Below, one piece after another: positions 41,650 to 50,414 of a stretch of DNA of 64,000 nucleotides. Origin of the DNA: SIG589 sp045652465 (GTDB taxonomy: Bacteria; Bacillota; Clostridia; Oscillospirales; Acutalibacteraceae); assembly GCA_045652465.1 (NCBI GenBank), contig JAZRUI010000008.1, positions 1 through 64,000 of the forward strand, read 5' to 3'. The translations under genes were made by a program, and so were the position numbers. Within the stretch, counting starts at the first letter, position 1, and the number at the start of each line of letters is the position of its first letter. The notes beneath the pieces are model-generated. The model was not told where the DNA came from, ran no database searches, and worked only from the letters and a program-made list of their open reading frames with translations.

Positions 41650-42450
41650 TTATATATTGTCGAGAGTCCCAAAAACGACTCTCTCATTGCCGCCGTAATC
41701 CTTTTTGACGGTTACATTCTTAAGTCCCGCGGCACAAAAAAGCTTTGAAACCTCTTCGCCCTGATTATAACCTATCTCAACGGCGAGCATTCCGCCTTTT
41801 TTCAAGCAGGGGAGCCAATTTTTTAGGATGGCTCTATAAAATTTCAGTCCATCCTCGCCGCCATAAAGCGCAGTTTGCGGCTCGCATTTAACCTCGGCCT
41901 CCAGCGTTTCCATTTCGGCGGCATCGATATAGGGCGGGTTGCTGACAATTATATCAAAACTGCCGCTACCCTCTTTTTCTATATCCCCGCGAATGGGCGA
42001 AACCTCGGCGCGGTTAAGCTCGATGTTGCGCTCCAAATAGGAATAAGCCTCATCATATTTTTCAAGCGCCGAAACGCTCGCGTTTTTGCAGTTTTTCGCA
42101 ATCGCTATCGCCAAACAACCGCTGCCCGAGCAAAGGTCGATGCAGGAGAGCGGCTTATCACCAATAAACTCGATTGCCGTTTCGCATAAAATTTCGGTGT
42201 CGGGGCGGGGGATTAAGACTCCCGGGCCAACATAAAAGGGGAGGGAATAAAACTCCCACATTCCGAGGATATATTGAAGAGGCTCGCCCGATAGTCGGCG
42301 CTCGATTACCGAGGATAGCTCCTCAAAATCGATTTCCTCCATATCATCGGATAAGAAATCTATCATTTGCGCCGCCTCAAATCGCGCGGAGGCAATTCCC
42401 GCCTCGTGCAGCTTTTTTGCGGCTCTTTTAAATGCTTCGTGTCCGTTCAT
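41650..42450 (-). CDS. prmC: Release factor glutamine methyltransferase
   Basis: A 266-residue methyltransferase that modifies the GGQ glutamine of peptide release factors. An N-terminal helical domain is followed by the SAM-binding DLCSGSGCLAIAIA (105-118) and the catalytic NPPY (171-174). The gene lies directly after the DUF1385 gene, a linkage common in Clostridia; prfA, which usually follows, is not here. Confidence 0.94.
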   Translation of the reverse strand: MNGHEAFKRAAKKLHEAGIASARFEAAQMIDFLSDDMEEIDFEELSSVIERRLSGEPLQYILGMWEFYSLPFYVGPGVLIPRPDTEILCETAIEFIGDKPLSCIDLCSGSGCLAIAIAKNCKNASVSALEKYDEAYSYLERNIELNRAEVSPIRGDIEKEGSGSFDIIVSNPPYIDAAEMETLEAEVKCEPQTALYGGEDGLKFYRAILKNWLPCLKKGGMLAVEIGYNQGEEVSKLFCAAGLKNVTVKKDYGGNERVVFGTLDNI

Positions 42451-42451
42451 T

Positions 42452-43399
42452 TTATTCGTTTGTTTCTTCCTGCGGCAAAACCTCGTTTACCGCGGCAATA
42501 GCAATTTCAATCATATCGTCCTCGGGCTCTTTGGTTGTTATGCGCTGAAGCCAAAGACCGGGAGCGGCAATTATGCGGGTTAATGCGTTTTCGCGTTTGC
42601 CGCAAAGCTTTAGAAGCTCATAGCCAACGCCGCAAATAAAGGGCACCATCAAAATCTTAACAGCAACCCAAACATAACGATTGGTGTAAACATCGCTGAA
42701 AGCGAGCTGGATAACGGTTGAAAAAACGAATCCAACCAAAATCATCAAAATCATAAAAGAGGTTCCGCAGCGGGGATGAAAACGCCTTTGCTCTCTAACA
42801 TTTTCAACCGTCAGCGGCAATCCCTTTTCGAAACAAAAAATTGTTTTATGCTCGGCTCCGTGATACATAAACACGCGCTTGATATCCTTCATAAAGGAAA
42901 CCAGCCAAACATAGAAAACAAAAACCGCCATCTTTATTGCCTGCTCAATTAGCGCGCGAGCCCAGGCTGCGGGAGCTTTGCCCGCGAGGGAGGTTATTCC
43001 GTCAACCGCGAGGCGGGGAAGCAGCATAAAGAGAACAATGGCGAGTCCAACGCCCAAAACGGCTGCCAAAACCATAACCACGCTCATAAGCGCGCCCGAG
43101 AGCTTCTTTTTCTCGGTTTCGCCCTCTTCGTTTTCTTCCTCAATCTCGGTGAAACCCGATTTGTCGGCCGAAAGCATAAGCGCCTTATAGCCCTCTATCA
43201 TAGCCTCGATGAAATTAACGATTCCTCTTATAAAGGGGAAGCCAAAGGGGCGGAAACGCTCCTTTATCGGCTTTTTGGTCATATCCGTTATGTCAATTCC
43301 ACCATCGGGCAGGCGAACCGCCATTGCGCTCTTCTTCGGGCCCTTCATAAGGATGCCTTCGATAAGCGCCTGTCCGCCTATGGATATTTTTTTATTCAT
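42452..43399 (-). CDS. DUF1385 (YqhQ-like) membrane protein
   Basis: A 315-residue membrane protein of the DUF1385 family, recognised by the start ISIGGQALIEGILMKGPKKSAMAVR and by the central HGAEHKTIFCFEKGLPLTVENV block with RFHPRCGTSF. Four hydrophobic segments are visible (about 100-130, 145-175, 215-240, 245-265). Function is not established. It overlaps the kinase gene upstream by eight bases and is followed by prmC after one base. Confidence 0.9.
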   Translation of the reverse strand: MNKKISIGGQALIEGILMKGPKKSAMAVRLPDGGIDITDMTKKPIKERFRPFGFPFIRGIVNFIEAMIEGYKALMLSADKSGFTEIEEENEEGETEKKKLSGALMSVVMVLAAVLGVGLAIVLFMLLPRLAVDGITSLAGKAPAAWARALIEQAIKMAVFVFYVWLVSFMKDIKRVFMYHGAEHKTIFCFEKGLPLTVENVREQRRFHPRCGTSFMILMILVGFVFSTVIQLAFSDVYTNRYVWVAVKILMVPFICGVGYELLKLCGKRENALTRIIAAPGLWLQRITTKEPEDDMIEIAIAAVNEVLPQEETNE

Positions 43400-44876
43400 T
43401 TTCCTTCTCCTTGGGACATTCGACCTCGGTCTCGCTTGCAGGAGGAATAATTTCCTCGACCTTTTCCTCGGTCGGCATTATTGCGGGCAGGGCAACCGTT
43501 ACGGTTGTTCCTTCGCCCTCTTTGCTCTCGATAAACAAAAGTCCGTTATGCTGTTTAACAATTTCATCCGCAACCGCAAGACCGATGCCCGAGCCGCGAA
43601 CCTTTGTGTTGGATTTGAAGAACTTTTCCTTAATTCTATCGATATCCTGCGCGGGAATACCAACGCCGGTATCGCTCACCTTGGTTATAACAACGCCCTC
43701 TTCTTCATACTGCGAAACTATAACATGGCCGCCGCTTTCGGTATATTTAACCGCGTTATCGATAATGTTGATATAAACCTGCTTTAAGCGGTCGCGGTCG
43801 CCCTCAACAAACAAAGTTCGCGGGGCAGGGAAGAAGGAAAGCTCAACCTCCTGCTGTTTTGCAAGTTCATAATACATATCAACGGCATCCGAGAGGGTGC
43901 TTCCGATATTGAGCATACCCGTTTCGATTTTTAATCGACCCGACTGAATGCGGGAGAAGTCGAGCAGCTCCTCAACAAGACCCGAAAGTCTTTCGCCTTC
44001 CGCTAAAACAACATCAAGACCCTTTTTAACTATCTCATCATCGGTTCCAATCGACATTTTAGCCGTTTCGCCCCAGCCGCGAATGGCGGTTAGCGGGGTT
44101 CGAAGCTCATGCGAAACCGAAGAAATAAAATCGTTTTTCAGCTGCTCGGCAGCCTTAAGCTCGCTCGCCATAAAGTTGATGGAATCGCAAAGCTGACCGA
44201 TTTCGCTCTCCTTGGGAACGGCAATTCTCGTGTCAAAGTCGCCCATGGCAACCCTGCGCGCCATCTTACTAACCTCTTCAACGGGGCGAACGATGGAACG
44301 AATGAAATAAACTCCCGAAATCCAGCAAATGAACAAAAAGCCAACGCCAACAAGAACGCAAATAAGGCAAACGAGCAATATGCCCCTGTCAGCAGGGCGC
44401 ATCGAAACAACCCATCGCACAGCGCCGTTAGAGCCGCTGCCGAAATCGGTTAAAATGGTTGTTTCGGCCATAACCTTTTCGCCCGCGGCATTTTTTCCAA
44501 TCCACTTTTGGGGTTTTCCGACTCGAGCGGATTTATAATCGGGCATTTCCTGCGCAGTCGGCTCAAAGCCGTTGGATGCGAAGATAACCTTGCCGTTTCG
44601 GTCTATTATTTGTATCTCTAATTTATCCTTATGTTCAAACTGCTCAACATACTCTTTCGCGGTGTTCGAAAAGTTTTCGGGTTCGCAGGTTGCGAGCAGG
44701 GAAAGGTCGGTTGTGTATTCCCTTGCGGCATCGGAAACCGCGTTATAATAACGCGACTGGATGCCGAGGCAAACAATAATCTCAAGAACAATTACCGCTG
44801 CCACCATAACGAGAAACACATTTAAAAACCAATGGGAGGAAATGCTCTTGCGGGTAACCTTGATTTCAAGCTCCAT
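43392..44876 (-). CDS. Sensor histidine kinase
   Basis: I start at ATG 44874-44876 (MELEIKVTRK), with AGGAGG five bases upstream; a longer frame begins 13 codons earlier inside the regulator gene. The 494-residue protein has TM helix 1 (15-40), an extracytoplasmic sensor region (40-163), TM helix 2 (165-190), HAMP, a dimerisation helix with the phosphoacceptor H256 (VSHELRTPLT) and an HATPase domain with DNAVKYT and GSGIGLAVADEI. It resembles VicK/PhoR-type kinases. The C-terminus is acidic. Confidence 0.93.
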   Translation of the reverse strand: MELEIKVTRKSISSHWFLNVFLVMVAAVIVLEIIVCLGIQSRYYNAVSDAAREYTTDLSLLATCEPENFSNTAKEYVEQFEHKDKLEIQIIDRNGKVIFASNGFEPTAQEMPDYKSARVGKPQKWIGKNAAGEKVMAETTILTDFGSGSNGAVRWVVSMRPADRGILLVCLICVLVGVGFLFICWISGVYFIRSIVRPVEEVSKMARRVAMGDFDTRIAVPKESEIGQLCDSINFMASELKAAEQLKNDFISSVSHELRTPLTAIRGWGETAKMSIGTDDEIVKKGLDVVLAEGERLSGLVEELLDFSRIQSGRLKIETGMLNIGSTLSDAVDMYYELAKQQEVELSFFPAPRTLFVEGDRDRLKQVYINIIDNAVKYTESGGHVIVSQYEEEGVVITKVSDTGVGIPAQDIDRIKEKFFKSNTKVRGSGIGLAVADEIVKQHNGLLFIESKEGEGTTVTVALPAIMPTEEKVEEIIPPASETEVECPKEKENE

Positions 44877-44896
44877 TTCGGCCTCCTGCGGTTTGA

Positions 44897-45601
44897 TTAT
44901 TCTGCTGTGTTCCATTTATAACCCATACCCCAAACTGTAACAAGATTTTTCGGTCTTGAGGGGTCATCCTCTATCTTCATTCTTAAGCGGCGGATATTAA
45001 CATCAACGATTTTCTCCTCGCCGAAATATGCATCGCCCCAAACCTTAACGAGAATATCTCCGCGGCTTAAAGCGGTGTCGGGATTTGTGAAGAAATATTC
45101 GATGATTTGGAACTCAACCTGGGTCAGTTCAATATCCTTGCCGTTTTTGGAAAGTGCGCGTTTGCGAATGTTGAGCGCGAAATCGCCGAGGCGGATTTCA
45201 TCGCTGCTTTGAGCGCGGCGCTGGCTGTTATGCATATCAACGCGGCGATAAAGCGAATCAACTCTTGCCAAAAGCTCGCTGGGACTAAAGGGCTTGGTTA
45301 TATAGTCATCGGCGCCCATCATGAGTCCGCTGATTTTATCCATCTCTTGGGTTCGGGCGGTTAGCATTATAATTCCAAGCTCGCCCGTTTTTGCGCGAAG
45401 GCGCTTGCAAAGCTCGAAGCCATCTATTCCGGGAAGCGAAATATCGAGAAGAGCAATATCAAATTCTCCCTCGTTTTCGAAAAGCTCGAGAGCCTCTTCA
45501 GCCGAGCCCGCCTCAACGGTTTCATAGCCTGCGCGATTAAGATTTATTGCCTCAAAGCCGCGGATGGCGGCTTCATCTTCAACTATTAAAATTCTTTTCA
45601 T
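44897..45601 (-). CDS. OmpR/PhoB-family response regulator
   Basis: I start at the ATG at 45601 (MKRILIVEDE), with AAGGTGAG upstream. The 234-residue protein has a receiver domain with the acidic pair E8-D9, phosphoacceptor D53 (LLDISLPG) and K in YITKPFSP. A winged-helix DNA-binding domain follows (about 130-232; EEKIVDVNIRRLRMKIEDD). It forms a two-component system with the kinase encoded downstream and follows a lipoprotein gene whose stop overlaps its ribosome site. Confidence 0.94.
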   Translation of the reverse strand: MKRILIVEDEAAIRGFEAINLNRAGYETVEAGSAEEALELFENEGEFDIALLDISLPGIDGFELCKRLRAKTGELGIIMLTARTQEMDKISGLMMGADDYITKPFSPSELLARVDSLYRRVDMHNSQRRAQSSDEIRLGDFALNIRKRALSKNGKDIELTQVEFQIIEYFFTNPDTALSRGDILVKVWGDAYFGEEKIVDVNIRRLRMKIEDDPSRPKNLVTVWGMGYKWNTAE

Positions 45602-45609
45602 TTGCGCTC

Positions 45610-46917
45610 TCACCTTTCAAAAAGTTTGATGCTGTTTGCGAGCTGTTCTTCGCTTCGCTCAAAAGCACCTTTATATGCGGATTTTTGAATTGAAATTACC
45701 TTGGTTTCGGTTTCTATTGCCTTAACCCAGCCGCTCTCTTCAACCCAATCCTCTTTATCGGTTTCCTTAACCTTAAAGAGCACCTCTTCCTTTTGCTGCT
45801 TTTTAGCATTATAGAGGCTAACGGTTTTGGTTTTTCCGTCCTTGCTGGTTAAAAGGGTTATATTATCCTGCAGCGCTTTGGGGATTTCCACATAATATCC
45901 ATCCTCCATATCACTTATGGCGGTTTGGGTTATAACTAAATTCTTGCCGCTATAGCCACACCACTTGGTTATATATTCGCGCTCGCCCTCGGCTGCAGTT
46001 TCAAATCCCGGAGCAATAACATGAATCGGCACATCGGGGGAGCCATCGCCGTTTATATCAAACACCGGATCGTTAAAGGGGCGCTCGGTCAGCGATGCGC
46101 CTGTTTCGGAATTGAAAACGGGGTTTAAAAGCTCATCGCCCGTTAAAAAGATTATTTCGGTAACTGCGCCGTTTCCTTTTTTGCCATCGGCGAAAACTGC
46201 GCTCTTGCCATCCATAAGTTTCGAAAGGGTTACTCCGAAATAGGAGCTGACTCCGCTATCCGTCAGCACCGAGGAAATTTCGTTAACGCCCTCACCTGTC
46301 AGCTCCAAAAGCCTTGCCGAAGCGCGGCGCTCGGCCGAATTGCTCTGGAGAATGAAAAGCTCGTTCTTTTGGTCGGTGTTAAGGTCGGTGCACAAAAATT
46401 CGCTATATTTTTCTTCGGCGCGGGTTAAAAGCACGCTTCCGTCAAAGCTATAAACCGAAACCTGCTTGTCAACATTTCCGACAACATTCCAGCCAACCAA
46501 AATTTCGGGGGTCTTATCGGCGTTAAGGTCGCAAAAAACAACCTTTTCTATTCCCGATGCAAGGGTTTGAGCATCCTTGCTGGCGTTCCATTTGCCATCC
46601 TTTTTAGTGAGCACGGCGATATGCATTTGGGTTATATTTTCGGTTAGAGTGCTATAAAAAGCGATAGCCTCCTCCTTTTCATCCCCCGTTAAATCATATC
46701 GAACTATTGCCGAGCGATAGTTTCCCGCGGTTGGATATTTAAGGGTGTATTTTCCCGAAACCAGCGAGTCGAGGGCATCCTTAATTTCGCTAACCTCGCC
46801 GCCTGCCTCGGGCGCCTTTAAAAGCTCATCACCCGTTGATAACAAATTGCAACCCGAAAGCAAAAACGATAATGCTAAAACAAGCGCGCAAGCCGCCGCT
46901 TTTTTTATTTTTTTCAT
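45610..46917 (-). CDS. Lipoprotein with Ca-binding-like DxNxD repeats
   Basis: I start at ATG 46915-46917 (MKKIKKAAA), after GGAGG. A signal peptide ends in lipobox LSGC at about residue 25. The 435-residue mature part contains several acidic loops typical of FG-GAP/VCBS beta-propellers: YDLTGDEKEEAI, CDLNADKTPEIL, TDLNTDQKNELF and FDINGDGSPDVP. It is the first gene of an operon with a response regulator and kinase, so it may be an accessory sensor at the cell surface. The direct ligand is unknown. Confidence 0.85.
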   Translation of the reverse strand: MKKIKKAAACALVLALSFLLSGCNLLSTGDELLKAPEAGGEVSEIKDALDSLVSGKYTLKYPTAGNYRSAIVRYDLTGDEKEEAIAFYSTLTENITQMHIAVLTKKDGKWNASKDAQTLASGIEKVVFCDLNADKTPEILVGWNVVGNVDKQVSVYSFDGSVLLTRAEEKYSEFLCTDLNTDQKNELFILQSNSAERRASARLLELTGEGVNEISSVLTDSGVSSYFGVTLSKLMDGKSAVFADGKKGNGAVTEIIFLTGDELLNPVFNSETGASLTERPFNDPVFDINGDGSPDVPIHVIAPGFETAAEGEREYITKWCGYSGKNLVITQTAISDMEDGYYVEIPKALQDNITLLTSKDGKTKTVSLYNAKKQQKEEVLFKVKETDKEDWVEESGWVKAIETETKVISIQKSAYKGAFERSEEQLANSIKLFER

Positions 46918-47010
46918 TGCTTTGCCTCCTTCAAAAGTTTGCATACCTATACAGATACATTATAACATAATATATTATAAAATAAAATACTATTTTTTAA
47001 TTTTATGTTA

Positions 47011-47042
47011 AAAAATAAAGCGCACCCTTTTGGATGCGCTTT
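47011..47042 (-). terminator. Terminator after the DUF3048 gene
   Basis: AAAGCGCA pairs with TGCGCTTT around a GC-rich loop, followed on the minus strand by a T-rich run. Confidence 0.7.
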
Positions 47043-47049
47043 TGTTTTT

Positions 47050-48114
47050 TTATTCGATTGTTACGGTTGCGGAATCTTTGATTACGCAAACATAGCTGTT
47101 ACCTGCATTTGCGGAAAACTCGCTGCCGTCAGCCTTTTTGAAGGAAAGGCTGTTGTCAACGCCGCCCTTGGTCCAGGTTATGTTCTCAACGCCGCCCTTG
47201 GAAACATAGTATCCGTTGCCGCCTTCGAGGTCAACCCTAACATGGTTTTTGTTGTCGCCGCCGGTGCAGTTGTGGGGCTTAACGGTGGTGAACAATACGA
47301 AAACATTGGCGAATTCAGCGTTTTCGCCTGTGAAATAATCCTTCCAGTTGCTGCCGTTTTTGAGCTGCTTTGTATATTTTCCGGTTGTTTCGTTATATGT
47401 AAAATTAACAACATGAGAACCGGAGAAAGGAACATTAATCTTGTTACAAGCGGTTTCGGAGGTTATAGCCTCTTCGCTGAAAGAAATCCAGGGTTCGCTG
47501 TTTCCGCCCTTGTTAATTCCCTTTTTCTCAAGAAGGGTTAAAAGCCATTTACCGTTTGTGTAAAGGGTGTGTTCGCTCGAAAGACCGTTCTTTCTGCGCT
47601 CGCTGCAATATTCCTCGGGGTTATTGGTTGCGGTTTTCATTGAGTGATTGAGCAGGTCATAGGTTTTAATTTTAAGCTTATAATCTCTTAAGGTTAAGAA
47701 ATGGAAATTATCCAAGCCTGCATGAACAAAGTTTGCATCATGGCCGCGAGCCAATTCAAGCGCAACCTCGCGAGCCGAGCGGATGTTTCCGATATCGCCG
47801 ATAGCGCCGATATTTTTTGTTACCGCGAGCATACGGGTTATGCCGCCCTCAACGGGATATTCATAAACAATATCAAACTTGCCAATACCTGTTTGAACCC
47901 CTTGAACGGTAGTGGAATTTTCGATTACAACTGCGGTAACCTTATTATCCGTTACTTCCTTTTCAATCTCGGTTCCTGTTAGAGGATTTAAGAAAATTTC
48001 GGGTGCGGGAGGTTCACTCGGAGTTGAAGAAGCATCATCCTTTTTTCCGCCTCCGCAGCCTATGAATGATAGCGCCAAAACGGCGCATAAGAGAAAAACC
48101 AAAATCTTTTTCAT
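47050..48114 (-). CDS. DUF3048 lipoprotein
   Basis: I start at ATG 48112-48114 (MKKILVFLL). Signal peptide with lipobox IGC at about residue 20. The 354-residue protein has the DUF3048 hallmarks: NPLTG, VVIENSTTVQ, EYPVEGGITRMLAV, IGNIRSAREVALELA and NFVHAGLDN. A C-terminal beta-rich part includes WTKGGVDNSLSF. Homologues (YerB) are Firmicute lipoproteins of unknown biochemical function. It is monocistronic. Confidence 0.92.
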   Translation of the reverse strand: MKKILVFLLCAVLALSFIGCGGGKKDDASSTPSEPPAPEIFLNPLTGTEIEKEVTDNKVTAVVIENSTTVQGVQTGIGKFDIVYEYPVEGGITRMLAVTKNIGAIGDIGNIRSAREVALELARGHDANFVHAGLDNFHFLTLRDYKLKIKTYDLLNHSMKTATNNPEEYCSERRKNGLSSEHTLYTNGKWLLTLLEKKGINKGGNSEPWISFSEEAITSETACNKINVPFSGSHVVNFTYNETTGKYTKQLKNGSNWKDYFTGENAEFANVFVLFTTVKPHNCTGGDNKNHVRVDLEGGNGYYVSKGGVENITWTKGGVDNSLSFKKADGSEFSANAGNSYVCVIKDSATVTIE

Positions 48115-48551
48115 AATAAAAAACATCCCCTACATTTAGTATCTTGATATTGATTATAATACATTTTGTTCCCTTTTGCAAGGAAAAGCGAGTAATAAAA
48201 ATTTTGGAAAATTTTTGTTTATTTTTTATATTTATTTTGCTTTTTCGCTGCCGCCCTCCCTGCCGACAGGTTCACATAGTTTTTAAAAAGATTCTTTGCT
48301 GAAGAAGATACTCTCCACCGCATTTTTCAAATCTTCTTTTAAAGGAAATCTCTGGCGCGCTGAAGAAGATACTCTCCGCCGGCTTTTTTTCGATCGCTCC
48401 GAGCGATTGCGAAAAAAATGCCGTGCTCGAGACTCCGCTCATCAAAATCCTGCGCGGATTTTAATTTCGCTCCGACGCCCTCCCTTCGGGAGTTCTCTTT
48501 TAATCAAAACAAAATAAATAAGACCACACCGAAATGGTATGGTCTTATTTA
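48115..48551. other. Gene-free stretch with tRNA-derived repeats and hairpins
   Basis: No gene is supported here. GCTGAAGAAGATACTCTCC occurs at 48298-48316 and 48359-48377; the second copy extends into TGGCGCGC (48353-48360), so that 48353-48370 equals the last 18 bases of the neighbouring tRNA-Arg gene. Small hairpins are visible (ATCGCTC/GAGCGAT near 48392, AAAATCC/GGATTTT near 48447). Partial tRNA ends like these are typical scars of integrated elements or of a decayed tRNA copy. Confidence 0.6.
48514..48550 (-). terminator. Terminator of the tRNA-Arg gene
   Basis: AATAAGACCACACC pairs with GGTATGGTCTTATT (two wobble or mismatch positions) around GAAAT; the T run lies on the minus strand. 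It begins two bases after the CCA end. Confidence 0.75.
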
Positions 48552-48628
48552 TGGCGCGCTGAAGAAGATTCGAACTCCCGACCTTCTGGTCCGTAGCCAG
48601 ACGCTCTATCCAGCTGAGCTATCAGCGC
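48552..48628 (-). tRNA. tRNA-Arg (ACG anticodon)
   Basis: A complete 77-base cloverleaf read on the minus strand: acceptor GCGCTGA/TCAGCGC, D-arm GCTC/GAGC, anticodon arm TCTGG-CTACGGA-CCAGA with anticodon ACG, T-arm with TTCGAAT, discriminator G and an encoded CCA. A promoter (TTGATT, 17 bases, TATTAT) lies just upstream, divergent from dnaA, and a terminator follows. Confidence 0.95.
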
Positions 48629-48645
48629 AAAATTAGTGCCAAAGT

Positions 48646-48674
48646 ATAATAACACAAAGCTAAATAAAAATCAA
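48646..48674 (-). promoter_or_regulatory. Promoter of tRNA-Arg
   Basis: On the minus strand TTGATT (48669-48674), 17 bases, TATTAT (48646-48651), 17 bases upstream of the mature tRNA. Confidence 0.65.
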
Positions 48675-48794
48675 TACTTTTTTTAAAATAAATTTTTTGG
48701 CTTCATTTTATTCAAAAAATGCCTTTGCATATATAATATTATTATATAAATATATAAAATTATATTCATTATTATAATATTATTAAGATTATTA

Positions 48795-48823
48795 TTGAAA
48801 AATGTTAATAACTATGATAAAAT
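48795..48823 (+). promoter_or_regulatory. dnaA promoter
   Basis: TTGAAA (48795-48800), 17 bases, TAAAAT (48818-48823), 36 bases before the TTG start. The 145 bases to its left are extremely AT-rich (TATAATATTAT-type sequence) and could assist unwinding; I see no clear DnaA box there. Confidence 0.7.
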
Positions 48824-48859
48824 CATAATGTGTTATTACATAAATGGGGAGTGTTTGTT

Positions 48860-50176
48860 TTGAATATTGAATCCTTAAACGATATTTGGGAAGCCGTTTG
48901 CGAAAATTTGAAATCTTCGGGCGAAATAACCGAGGCTGGATTTAATCTTTGGATAAAAGATTTAAAGCCGCTCGAGCTCCGTGCTGATGGTTTTGTTCTC
49001 TCGGTTTCGGCTGAAATTAAGAAAAATGTTGTTGAAACAACATATATGCCTCTTCTTATTGAATCTCTTAAAACTATAATCGGAATTGAAACCCCTATAA
49101 AAATTATGGTTGAGGATAAGAGCGGCAATATTGTTGAACCCGAGCTTGATAATGCCGCGTTTTTTGACCGCGCTTATACATTCGATAATTTTATTGTTGG
49201 TTCTTCCAACCGCTTTGCTCATGCTGCTGCCATGGCAGTTGCGGACAACCCTTTTATTATGTATAACCCCTTGGTTATCCATGGTAAATCTGGCGTTGGC
49301 AAAACCCATCTTATGTTGGCTATTAAAAATCATATTTCTAAAAAATGGCCCGAAAAGAAAATCCTTTTTTGCCGCGGCGAAGAATTCGGCAATCAGCTTA
49401 TTGATTCGTTGCACGATAAAACACCCGAAAAATTCCGCGAAAAATTTCGTTCTGCCGATGTTTTACTTTTAGACGATATTCACTTTATCGCAGGCAAAGA
49501 AGGTATGCAGGAAGAATTTTTCAATACTTTTAATGTACTTCAACAAAACAACAAGCAAATCGTTGTAACCCTCGACCGTCCTCCTTCGGAAATTAAAACC
49601 CTTGAAGAGAGAATTCGCAGCCGCCTCGAGAGCGGACTTATTGCTGATATTTCCTCTCCCGACTATGAAACAAGGGTTGGTATTATTAAAACCAAGGCGG
49701 AAATGCTTGGAATAACTTTAGGCGAAAACATAATTTATTATATCGCCGAGCATATAAGAGCCAACACCCGCCAGCTTGAGGGTATTGTTAAAAAATTAAA
49801 GGCTTATATTATGTTCCAAAATAAAGCCCCGACCATTCCGGTTGTTCAAGGCTTTATCCGCGATATTGTTAACGACCCCAAAAAAGAGCCCATTAAAATT
49901 GAGCAAATTATTTCAGAGGTTGCGAGAAACTATTCGGTTCAAGAAACCGATATTCTCTCCCGCAGAAAAACCGCCAATATCGCTCTTGCACGACAGGTTG
50001 CTATGTATATTGCCAAGGAAACAACCGAGCTCTCCTATAAAGCAATTGGAGAAAGCTTCGGTCGCGACCATACAACTGCGCTTTATGCCTGCCGCGAAAT
50101 CGAAAAGAAAATTAAGCAAGACCCCTTTGAAAAAGAAATAATTGAAAACATCATTAAAAACATCAAAGGCGAATAG
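48860..50176 (+). CDS. dnaA: Chromosomal replication initiator DnaA
   Basis: A 438-residue initiator. I use the TTG at 48860 because GGGGAG lies 8 bases upstream; an in-frame GTG ten codons earlier has no ribosome site. Domains: N-terminal DnaB-interacting part (1-85), linker, AAA+ domain with Walker A GKSGVGKTH near 141 and Walker B LLLDDIHFI, and DNA-binding domain IV with FGRDHTTALYACREI near the C-terminus. It binds the boxes in the downstream intergenic region to start replication. Confidence 0.97.
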   Translation: MNIESLNDIWEAVCENLKSSGEITEAGFNLWIKDLKPLELRADGFVLSVSAEIKKNVVETTYMPLLIESLKTIIGIETPIKIMVEDKSGNIVEPELDNAAFFDRAYTFDNFIVGSSNRFAHAAAMAVADNPFIMYNPLVIHGKSGVGKTHLMLAIKNHISKKWPEKKILFCRGEEFGNQLIDSLHDKTPEKFREKFRSADVLLLDDIHFIAGKEGMQEEFFNTFNVLQQNNKQIVVTLDRPPSEIKTLEERIRSRLESGLIADISSPDYETRVGIIKTKAEMLGITLGENIIYYIAEHIRANTRQLEGIVKKLKAYIMFQNKAPTIPVVQGFIRDIVNDPKKEPIKIEQIISEVARNYSVQETDILSRRKTANIALARQVAMYIAKETTELSYKAIGESFGRDHTTALYACREIEKKIKQDPFEKEIIENIIKNIKGE

Positions 50177-50414
50177 GTTGCGGTTGTTTACATAATTAGG
50201 TTGTTTATTATAGTTTTCCACAGTTATTAACCGCAAGTTATTAAACCCCTGTTTGATAACCTAAAAATTATTAAATTATCCACAGGTTGTAAAAATGTTT
50301 TCAAATTCCAAAAAAAGGCTTGTCCAAAAGGAAAATTAAGGTTTTTAACCTTTTTCAGCCTACTACTACTACGACTATAAATATTAAGTAAATTCTTACA
50401 TCGGAGGAATTAAA
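50177..50414. other. oriC: Replication origin oriC (dnaA-dnaN gap)
   Basis: A 238-base intergenic region. A perfect DnaA box TTATCCACA is at 50276-50284 and a one-mismatch box TTTTCCACA at 50214-50222; further relaxed matches (TGTTTGATAA) are present. At 50360-50377 a CTA-CTA-CTA-CTA-CGA-CTA run matches the DnaA-trio element of Bacillus-type origins. An AT-rich stretch (about 50377-50400) directly follows and should be the unwinding site. GGAGG for dnaN ends the region. Confidence 0.85.

Noticed and set aside
48650..48794. AT-rich region upstream of dnaA as the main origin
   Set aside because: I see no DnaA box there; the box and trio array lie in the dnaA-dnaN gap. It could still assist unwinding.
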